Positions 32,978 through 42,513 of a DNA stretch of 64,000 nt are shown piece after piece. Each line of letters begins with the position of its first letter. The first letter of the stretch is position 1. Position numbers and translations under genes: made by a program. Under the pieces are notes generated by a model, which saw nothing but the letters and a program-made list of their open reading frames with translations, did not search any database and was not told the origin of the DNA. The stretch is from Eutreptiella sp. 'Long Island Sound 2002'. Taxonomy: Eukaryota > Euglenozoa > Euglenophyceae > Eutreptiales > Eutreptiaceae. The DNA is taken from the NCBI GenBank assembly GCA_964036045.1, contig OZ038385.1:42430765-42494764 (forward strand), in the 5' to 3' direction.

Positions 32978-33749
32978 AGACCCGTGAGGCCATCGTCCGA
33001 GAGACGGCCACAGAGGCGCACCTGGTCCGCGGAGACCAGCACCAGCCATCCATGATAGATATATATCGTAGCAACCCAGCCGTCAGAATGTACGAGAGCA
33101 CAGCAGGGAGGACAGGGGCAGGTGCACTGGGGTAGGCAGAAGCAGGCCAGAATGCACGTGGGTGACAGTGAAAGGATAGTCGCCAGGGCCAGAGTGCTCG
33201 TCCCGTAGGGCACCAGAGCGTCTGTCTGTGCAGGGGCAGGGCAGGCCAGAGCGCAGAAAACCAGTTGCAGCGCAAAGAGTGGTCGCAGGTCACGGTATGA
33301 GCCGGGTCGACCGTCCTGCGAAGCACACGCGCAGCGGTGGCCAATGGCCCCGGCATATGCGCGAACGCGGGGGCCAGGGCGATGGTCCCGTTGGGCATCA
33401 GCACGTCTGATGCCGGCCGAAGAGCACCGACGAGGCAGCCGAAAGGCAGCGCCCAGCAGACAAAGAGATGTGACATCGGTGCAAGGTGAGTGCAGCATTG
33501 TGCAGGGCGCCACAGGGAAGGGGATATGAGCAGGAAATCAAGGCTCCAGGTGAACAGGGCCGAGACAGCAAACGGAGGCCCAAACAGGTAGCAGAGTAAC
33601 AGGGGGTGGACCAACACCAGGTCTACAAGATGTGCGTGAGTACATAGGTCCGTATGCACTGTGAGTGGTGACACCGGCGGGGCGGGCAGACCGCCGCCGT
33701 CTGCAATAGGCGAGACACAAGCACAACCACAAGCACAAGCAAGCCCCAG
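32978..33749 (+). other. Possible truncated downstream ORF of the gag-like element
   Basis: Immediately after the gag-like stop, another frame reads VVKTREAIVRETATEAHLVR and RGDQHQPSMIDIYRSNPAVR to TAG near 33133, then decays. The long minus-strand frame here (32967-33908) is Leu/Pro-rich without motif and is treated as a shadow. Confidence 0.3.
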
Positions 33750-33927
33750 TTTCCCCCATTCTCCCCCATTTTGCCCATTTCCCTCATTTTTCCGGATCTG
33801 GAAATCCCTGATCGGTGCAGTGGTGAGTTCGGTGTCGGCGAATGCGGATGCCTGTGATCTGAAAAGTGCTTTGTTGTATCCATCCCCTCCTACCTTCCAG
33901 CAACACACTTTCTGTCTGGTGCTTTAG

Positions 33928-34087
33928 GAAACTGGGAATGACACTGACAAGGCATGCAGTAAGTTGTTGGCGCTGCCTGTACCAGCATCAGCATCGCCGT
34001 CTGCGGCAGCATCTCCAGCATCGAGCACATCACCATCAAATTCCCAGACGCCAGCTGTGGAAATACCTGATTCACCCAAGGGCAAAG
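33928..34087 (+). CDS. Ser/Ala-rich exon, unit copy 2
   Basis: Acceptor CTGTCTGGTGCTTTAG before 33928, donor AAAG-GTGTGT after 34087. Encodes ETGNDTDKACSKLLALPVPA, an Ala/Ser/Pro stretch and AVEIPDSPKGK, leaving one base of the next codon. The exon at 35584 starts with two bases, so the phases fit. Paralogous to 42514-42786, which lacks the intron and continues directly into the CUE half. Confidence 0.5.
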
Positions 34088-35583
34088 GTGTGTCTTACCG
34101 TGTCTCACTATCCCCCACCCCCGGGAAAAGTCTCAGAACACACCCCCTCCCCAGATAAGTGACAAGTGACACAGTGGATTTAGCTATGGGCAGATTTGTA
34201 AGAGACACAGTTGACCTTGCACCATAAGCGGCACAGTTCACACGGTGGGGGGTCACCATGGATGAGCCCGCATGTGCAACACCAAAAAAGCAGATATGTC
34301 TTCAAACGTCCATGATCATCATTTGTGGTGTCTCAAGGGAGGGTACTGCTACTTAAAGAGAAGCACCGAGGCTGCAAGCGGATGTGGCAACTCTTGTGTC
34401 GTTGGGAGGGTGTACCTTCGTTGGCCTGTCAAATTGTTCCCTCTAGGCAAGCATGTATAAGAGGAGAGGAGGGGGGGGGGGTCTCGTCCGACCCCCCCCT
34501 CCTCCCATAGTTGTCGAGATGGCGTCTGTTGATTGCTGGATACTTGCTGTTGTTCCAACAAAAGAAGTGTCGTGGTTTCTGCGGAAGCAAATGTTTGTCT
34601 GCCAGTAGACATGCTGATTGGTGCGGCGGGGAAGCACTGCAAACAATTTTACCTGCACAAAGCCCTACAATGGCTGCAGGTGGCTTTCCCACAAGTATGA
34701 CACAGGAGTACCGCGGACAAGGGACGACACAACTTTCTGCGCCTGATTGAAAGCGGTGCTTTTGGTAGGGCCAGTTGCGCTATCTTTCCCCCAAACTCAG
34801 TGGTAACATGCAGCACAGACTTTTTCACAGCAAAAAAGAATGCCTGCAACACGAAACAACAAAGGGGATTTGCCACGCAGCTGTGACACTCAAGACACAC
34901 CGGAGGCTCATTCCTGCTTTGCCCGCAGTCCTACACTCTGTGATTTCACTTTGCATCCCTTTCCCCTTGTGAAGATTGAAAATCCAGGGACGGATGAAGC
35001 CACAGCGGGTGGGTCCGTTTCCCCGCCTCCCGTCCCCCTGCCCCTTCCCAGCCCTATCGTAGTAGTTCACATGCGGGTACCTCAAGCCCGCAGACCAGAC
35101 TTTCGTTTGGCTCCTCCCCCTTCTCACCGGCTCCAGGGCTGGCTCGGGGCTGACAGTGCTGCGGTTGTCCATTGTTTCTAAGAAAGAAGGCTGCTGTTCA
35201 CTCAGTCAACAGCAGCAGCAGTGCAGAAGAACGACAGGTGGGGTCGCATTGGCACAGCAATTGGGGGGGATGTGCTGGGACAGCAGAGCGCTTGCAGTTC
35301 ACTCTCAACAAAGTTTGTCCTGCAACAAGACCCCGTTCCAAAACGGGTCCAAAACAGGTATAAGAGTGGGGAAGTGGGGCCAGTCTGGTGGGTATTATCG
35401 TGGATCGGTTGGTGGGAAGAATCTGGAGTGTCTGGGGGCTGGGCTCTGGACCGCCTCCATCTTATACCTGCAGCCTGCTCCCCTCACACATCCCCAACCG
35501 CACAAGTGCCACCGACACCTGCCCCCCATTGCTTTCACACACCTGCATACAGCTGCTGCTATCTGTCTGATCCCTCTCCTCAG

Positions 35584-35732
35584 CAGCCGCGGAAACCGCT
35601 GCTGAAGTAACCTCTGAAGACCTTCCTGTGAGACCTTCTGGATTGCCTTCGATGCCGCCGGAGCAACTCATTGTTGGCCTGTCGCAGATGTTCCCGCAGC
35701 AACCACGTGACGTCCTTGTCCGCATCTTGCAG
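35584..35732 (+). CDS. CUE-like half-domain exon, unit copy 2
   Basis: Same 149-nt exon as in copy 1 with the same acceptor and donor. Splicing from 34087 gives a continuous frame through AAAETAAEVTSEDLPVRPSG to LSQMFPQQPRDVLVRILQ, ending in phase 0. The second CUE half is not present before the next unit starts. Confidence 0.5.
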
Positions 35733-37876
35733 GTGTGGTCCTGCTCTTTGAACACTGAGCCCCAAAAAGTGATTCACTTTATTGCACATTGGCTGCGAAT
35801 TGCAAAGACTGCTATGGAAATCCTATCGCAATCCTACAAATACAAGCTCTTCCGGGACCTGTCCCTCCCTCACACGCCCTTCCGGACCCTGTCCCTCGCC
35901 TTTCCGTGTCCCTCGCTCAGAGAAGAATTGCACAATTTGCATGGCACCATTTTCCATCCTGGCACATTTCTGCAGACCCTCCATGATGACTGAGTCATAC
36001 ATCCAACCCTGATATCTGTAGGCAGTATTGCATCCCCGCGTGGGGCAAACTGGAGGAGGACGGGAGGTGGAATTGGAGGTGGGATTGGAGGTGGAATTGA
36101 AGGTGGGATTCCTTGTTGTTGTTCGGCCTGTTTTCCAGTGCAGGCTTACGTCACCCGGTGGGCTTTGGGAGTGGTGTAGGGTCCCCATGCAGTGTTTTGA
36201 GTATGGATCACCAAGAAGTGATGGGTTTTGGGGGTCCATTCCCTATGGCTAAGACTAGGGTGTGACATGACTGCTGACATCATCACAATCGCAGCATTAA
36301 AACCGGCCATCTTCCCCCTTCAAGTAGGTCGTATGACCTCAGATAGGCCCGAATTATGCCTCATGGATATTAATCTGTTGGATGCGACTGTGGGGATGAA
36401 ATGGGCACTTTGCAAGGGTTGGGTGGACAGAAGAAAGCATTGAAAGGAACTTTGGACAATGGGTTTTGGGGGTCCACGCTGGAGGAATAAGGGTTAGATA
36501 AGGGGATACCATTGGCTGCTGCAATTGGTACCAGAAAAGTGAAAATCAGTCACATATCCCAGCCCACCTCCAGTCCACAATCCCACCTCCAGTGCAGCTT
36601 GCGTGCGACGTACTGGGAACTGGTTGGCACTTGAGGCAGTGTGGGCACACTGCACGGTTTTGAGACGTGCACAGCCAAGTGTTCTGGGCTGTTCCGCTGG
36701 TTGCCCTATGGTCCACCCCCCCTTTTTATTGCAGCTGCAATCTGGCATCTAACAGCTCCCTGGTAGTCTCTCACCCGTCCCAGCTAACTCGGATCGCTTT
36801 GGGCTTGCGCAGAAAAATGCTTCTTGGGCAAAACTGCAAGGATGTAGCTCCCCAAAGTAGCTCCCCAACTTTTCAGTGATTTGAGGTGAGTTCACATTTC
36901 CCACGTTTTTCCGTCGATGAGTGGTGGTGATCAGTTTTTCCATCAGGCTACAACAGGGAGAACATGTTTCTTTGGAAAGACAGGGAAAATGGGAAGCGGA
37001 AAAATCAGGGGAAAATGAGAGTTTGCTCCCTATTTCCCCCCATTTTCCCCATCTCGTTTTTTGTTCTCTGTGTACAATACTGCATGTCCCCATTTACCCC
37101 AATTTCCCCCCGTTTCCCCCCATTTATCCTTCGTTTGCCCCCATTTTCGCTCATCCCCCCCCCCCCCCTGTTTCCCCCCGTTTCCCCCGTTTTTACAGGC
37201 TTCAGTGGTGAGTGGGTGATTGTGGTGGTGCCTGAACGGGGGGCGCACCGTGCGCTGTGCCTGCGCTGCGCATACGCTGTGCGAAAAGCCGGCTGTTTTC
37301 CATCACCGGTAGCCACGGGTCCCAGGGTCTTGACATCTGCACCCTACAGCCCCTGCTGGTACACCAGGGATTTTTTTTATCAGTGTGATGCTTGCCATGG
37401 GTCCCAGGGTCCTGAATTCTGCACCCCATGCTGTTTTGAATTGATGGTGCATGCTTCTGTAGGTCGGCGGTTTTCAGGGGTGTTTTCAGGATAAACAAAT
37501 TAATGATTGGCGCTGTGTGGGCGCCGTGTGAGAACGCCCCCAAGCTGTGTTGTTGGTGTTATTCCTCGCATGCTCAAGTGCAGCGGGAGCAGCGGGTAGC
37601 GGGCAGCCGCAGCAGCCGCGGCCGCAAGTCAAAAGCCAACAGCCAACCACCAGCAACAGACAAGCAACCGACCAAGAATGGCAACATCGAAAATATGTCC
37701 GTTTATCCATTCCTGATCTCAACCATCCACACCAACTGCCGTTGCGCTGCGTATCGGTGAGTGGCAAAATTTCCCATTTTTCTGGCGGTGAGTGGCAGTG
37801 AGGGTTCCATCATTCATTTTTGCATTGCTGCAATGTACATTTTGTGCCTTGGTTTTTTTCTTTTGCATTATGCCCA

Positions 37877-38392
37877 GTGAGTGTGTACAACCGTGTTCAC
37901 AGCTTGTCTCCAGCCAGACCTTGCGCTATTTAACAAATCAACGTTTGAATAGGCAGCGGTCACCTACAGGTCCAGCCTTGTATGACATTGCTTTGTGGAA
38001 GAAGAATTTCTTGCAAGTCATTGAGGCAGCAACTGCAAAGGTTTGGAAGTATTTGTTCAAACATTCGGAGCTGGCCAAGCCGGCTAAAGCCTGTGATCTA
38101 AGGCAAATTGCATCATTGCCCTCGGAAATCACAGAGTTACCTCTCATTTTGCCTCCACAAAAGTGTTCAGAAATCCTGGACAGTGTGAAATGGACCTTGT
38201 ACCGCAGTAGTGCAATCCCCTACGGTTCAGATTTTGATGTGATTCAATGGTGGATGGGCATCAAGGATCGGTTGCCAAGGATGTATCCCTTGGTTCGACG
38301 TACTCTGTGCATTCCACACACTTCTTGTGACGTGGAGCGCACTTTCTCGGTTTGGAAGCGGGTGCGATCCGATAAACAATATAACATGCAGC
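37877..38392 (+). pseudogene. hAT transposase C-terminal (dimerisation) exon, truncated
   Basis: Acceptor-like TTGCATTATGCCCAG precedes it. The frame contains DVIQWWMGIKDRLPRMYPL, then LCIPHTS and CDVERTFSVWKRVRSDKQ. This is the hAT C-terminal signature (W...LP.l..l....l.iP.tS...ERtFS), which mediates transposase dimerisation and completes the catalytic core. It breaks off into a CCCCCATTTTCC tract at 38393. An upstream exon ending at donor CG-GTGAGTGG (37757) may be joined to it. The block (about 37716-38566) is absent from unit copy 3. Confidence 0.7.
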
Positions 38393-38634
38393 AATGCCCC
38401 CCATTTCCCCCCCATTTTCCTCCATTTCCCCCCCATTTTCCTCCATTTCCCCCCATTTCCCCCCATTCTCCCCCATTTTGCCCATTTCCCTCATTTTTCC
38501 GGACCTGGAAATCCCCGATCGGTGCAGTAGTGAGTTCGGTGTCGGCGAGTGCGGATGCCTGTGATCTGAAAAGTGCTTTGTTGTATCCATCCCCTCCTAC
38601 CTTCCAGCAACACGCTTTCTGTCTGGTGCTTTAG

Positions 38635-38794
38635 GAAACTGGGAATGACACTGACAAGGCATGCAGTAAGTTGTTGGCGCTGCCTTTACCAGCATCAGCA
38701 TCGCCGTCTGCGGCAGCATCTCCAGCATCAAGCACATCACCATCAAATTCCCAGACGCCAGCTGTGGAAATTCCTGATTCACCCAAGGGCAAAG
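38635..38794 (+). CDS. Ser/Ala-rich exon, unit copy 3
   Basis: Exact positional counterpart (offset 4707) of 33928-34087, with the same acceptor, donor and reading frame and a few silent or conservative changes. Confidence 0.5.
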
Positions 38795-40296
38795 GTGTGT
38801 CTTACCGTGTCTCACTATCCCCCACCCCCGGGAAAAGTCTCAGAACACACCCCCTCCCCAGATAAGTGACAAGTGACACAGTGGATTTAGCTCTGGGCAG
38901 ATTTGTAAGAGACACAGTTGACCTTGCACCATAAGCGGCACAGTTCACACGGTGGGGGGTCACCATGGATGAGCCCGCATGTGCAACACCAAAAAAGCAG
39001 ATATGTCTTCAAACGTCCATGGTCATCATTTGTGGTGTCTCAAGGGAGGGTACTGCTACTTAAAGAGAAGCACCGAGGCTGCAAGCGGATGTGGCAACTC
39101 TTGTGTCGTTGGGAGGGTGTACCTTCGTTGGCCTGTCAAATTGTTCCCTCTAGGCAAGCATGTATAAGAGGAGAGGAGGGGGGGGGGGGGGGCTCGTCCG
39201 ACCCCCCCCCCCTCCTCCCATAGTTGTCGAGATGGCGTCTGTTGATTGCTGGATACTTGCTGTTGTTCCAACAAAAGAAGTGTCGTGGTTTCTGCGGAAG
39301 CAAATGTTTGTCTGCCAGTAGACATGCTGATTGGTGCGGCGGGGAAGCACTGCAAACAATTTTACCTGCACAAAGCCCTACAATGGCTGCAGGCGGCTTT
39401 CCCACAAGTATGACACAGGAGTACCGCAGACAAGGGACGACACAACTTTCTGCGCCTGATTGAAAGCGGTGCTTTTGGTAGGGCCAGTTGCGCTATCTTT
39501 CCCCCAAACTCAGTGGTAACATGCAGCACAGACTTTTTCACAGCAAAAAAGAATGCCTGCAACACGAAACAACAAAGGGGATTTGCCACGCAGCTGTGAC
39601 ACTCAAGACACACCGGAGGCTCATTCCTGCTTTGCCCGCAGTCCTACACTCTGTGATTTCACTTTGCATCCCTTTCCCCTTGTGAAGATTGAAAATCCAG
39701 GGACGGATGAAGCCACAGCGGGTGGGTCCGTTTCCCCGCCTCCCGTCCCCCTGCCCCTTCCCAGCCCTATCGTAGTAGTTCACATGCGGGTACCTCAAGC
39801 CCGCAGACCAGACTTTCGTTTGGCTCCTCCCCCTTCTCACCGGCTCCAGGGCTGGCTCGGGGCTGACAGTGCTGCGGTTGTCCATTGTTTCTAAGAAAGA
39901 AGGCTGCTGTTCACTCAGTCAACAGCAGCAGCAGTGCAGAAGAACGACAGGTGGGGTCGCATTGGCACAGCAATTGGGGGGGATGTGCTGGGACAGCAGA
40001 GCGCTTGCAGTTCACTCTCAACAAAGTTTGTCCTGCAACAAGACCCCGTTCCAAAACGGGTCCAAAACAGGTATAAGAGTGGGGAGGTGGGGCCAGTCTG
40101 GTGGGTATTATCTTGGATCGGTTGGTGGGAAGAATCTGGAGTGTCTGGGGGCTGGGCTCTGGACCGCCTCCATCTTATACCTGCAGCCTGCTCCCCTCAC
40201 ACATCCCCAACCGCACAAGTGCCACCGACACCTGCCCCCCATTGCTTTCACACACCTGCATACAGCTGCTGCTATCTGTCTGATCCCTCTCCTCAG

Positions 40297-40445
40297 CAGC
40301 CGCGGAAACCGCTGCTGAAGTAACCTCTGAAGACCTTCCTGTGAGACCTTCTGGATTGCCTTCGATGCCGCCGGAGCAACTCATTGTTGGCCTGTCGCAG
40401 ATGTTCCCGCAGCAACCACGTGACGTCCTTGTCCGCATCTTGCAG
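40297..40445 (+). CDS. CUE-like half-domain exon, unit copy 3
   Basis: 149-nt counterpart of 35584-35732; frame and splice signals are intact. From here the next phase-0 exon encoding a matching CUE second half would be that at 48053, so exon sharing by long-range splicing is conceivable but unproven. Confidence 0.45.
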
Positions 40446-42513
40446 GTGTGGTCCTGCTCTTTGAACACTGAGCCCCAAAAAGTGATTCACTTTATTGCAC
40501 ATTGGCTGCGAATTGCAAAGACTGCTATGGAAATCCTATCGCAATCCTACAAATACAAGCTCTTCCGGGACCTGTCCCTCCCTCACACGCCCTTCCGGAC
40601 CCTGTCCCTCGCCTTTCCGTGTCCCTCGCTCAGAGAAGAATTGCACAATTTGCATGGCACCATTTTCCATTCTGGCACATTTCTGCAGACCCTCCATGAT
40701 GACTGAGTCATACATCCAACCCTGATATCTGTAGGCAGTATTGCATCCCCGCGTGGGGCAAACTGGAGGAGGACGGGAGGTGGAATTGGAGGTGGGATTG
40801 GAGGTGGAATTGAAGGTGGGATTCCTTGTTGTTGTTCGGCCTGTTTTCCAGTGCAGGCTTACGTCACCCGGTGGGCTTTGGGAGTGGTGTAGGGTCCCCA
40901 TGCAGTGTTTTGAGTATGGATCACAAAGAAAGATGCCAAGAAGTGATGGGTTTTGGGGGTCCATTCCCTATGGCTAAGACTAGGGTGTGACATGACTGCT
41001 GACATCATCACAATCGCAGCATTAAAACCGGCCATCTTTCCCCTTCAAGTAGGTCGTATGACCTCAGATATGCCCGAATTATGCCTCATGGATATTAATC
41101 TGTTGGATGCGACTGTGGGGATGAAATGGGCACTTTGCAAGGGTTGGGTGGACAGAAGAAAGCATTGAAAGGAACTTTGGACAATGGGTTTTGGGGGTCC
41201 ACGCTGGAGGAATAAGGGTTAGATAAGGGGATACCATTGGCTGCTGCAATTGGTACCAGAAAAGTGAAAATCAGTCACATATCCCAGCCCACCTCCAGTC
41301 CACAATCCCACCTCCAGTGCAGCTTGCGTGCGACGTACTGGGAACTGGTTGGCACTTGAGGCAGTGTGGGCACACTGCACGGTTTTGAGACGTGCACAGC
41401 CAAGTGTTCTGGGCCGTTCCGCTGGTTGCCCTATGGTCCACCCCCCCTTTTTATTGCAGCTGCAATCTGGCATCTAACAGCTCCCTGGTAGTCTCTCACC
41501 CGTCCCAGCTAACTCGGATCGCTTTGGGCTTGCGCAGAAAAATGCTTCTTGGGCAAAACTGCAAGGATGTAGCTCCCCAAAGTAGCTCCCCAACTTTTCA
41601 GTGATTTGAGGTGAGTTCACATTTCCCACGTTTTTCCGTCGATGAGTGGTGGTGATCAGTTTTTCCATCAGGCTACAACAGGGAGAACATGTTTCTTTGG
41701 AAAGACAGGGAAAATGGGAAGCGGAAAAGTCAGGGGAAAATGAGAGTTTGCTCCCTATTTCCCCCCATTTTCCCCATCTCGTTTTTTGTTCTCTGTGTAC
41801 AATACTGCATGTCCCCATTTACCCCAATTTCCCCCCGTTTCCCCCCATTTATCCTTCGTTTGCCCCCATTTTCGCTCATCCCCCCCCCCCCCCCCTGTTT
41901 CCCCCTGTTTCCCCCGTTTTTACAGGCTTCAGTGGTGAGTGGGTGATTGTGGTGGTGCCTGAACGGGGGGCGCACCGTGCGCTGTGCCTGCGCTGCGCAT
42001 ACGCTGTGCGAAAAGCCGGCTGTTTTCCATCACCGGTAGCCACGGGTCCCAGGGTCTTGACATCTGCACCCTACAGCCCCTGCTGGTACACCAGGGATTT
42101 TTTTTATCAGTGTGATGCTTGCCATGGGTCCCAGGGTCCTGAATTCTGCACCCCATGCTGTTTTGAATTGATGGTGCATGCTTCTGTAGGTCGGCGGTTT
42201 TCAGGGGTGTTTTCAGGATAAACAAATTAATGATTGGCGCTGTGTGGGCGCCGTGTGAGAACGCCCCCAAGCTGTGTTGTTGGTGTTATTCCTCGCATGC
42301 TCAAGTGCAGCGGGAGCAGCGGGTAGCGGGCAGCCGCAGCAGCCGCGGCCGCAAGTCAAAAGCCAACAGCCAACCACCAGCAACAGACAAGCAAGCGACC
42401 AAGAATGGCAACATCGAAAATATGTCCGTTTATCCATTCCTGATCCGAAAAGTGCTCTGTTGTATCCATCCCCTCCTTCCTTCCGGCAACACGCTTTCTG
42501 TCTGGTCTTTTAG

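Larger units (their letters stand above)
33750..38456 (+). repeat. 4.7-kb tandem unit, copy 2
   Basis: Repeats at 38457 onward with an offset of exactly 4707 bp near its start (TTGTTGTATC at 33871 and 38578) and near-identity throughout. It begins in a CCCCATT polypyrimidine tract and includes two phase-compatible exons, an inverted 448-bp block (34311-34758) with a GGAGGGGGGG...CCCCCCCTCC hairpin (34467-34505), an inverted 83-bp-repeat copy (37319-37430) and, at its end, a hAT transposase exon. Confidence 0.95.
38457..42441 (+). repeat. 4.7-kb tandem unit, copy 3 (lacks the hAT block)
   Basis: Near-identical to copy 2 until TATCCATTCCTGATC at 42431-42445, where it jumps to sequence equivalent to 33853 in the next unit. 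The jump removes about 850 bp present in copy 2 and occurs at a shared TGATC. It contains exon copies at 38635-38794 and 40297-40445, both with intact splice signals. Confidence 0.95.

Noticed and set aside
32967-33908. 313-residue minus-strand ORF
   Set aside because: Leu/Pro/Trp-rich without motif; it crosses the boundary of the 4.7-kb unit and lies opposite a better plus-strand frame.
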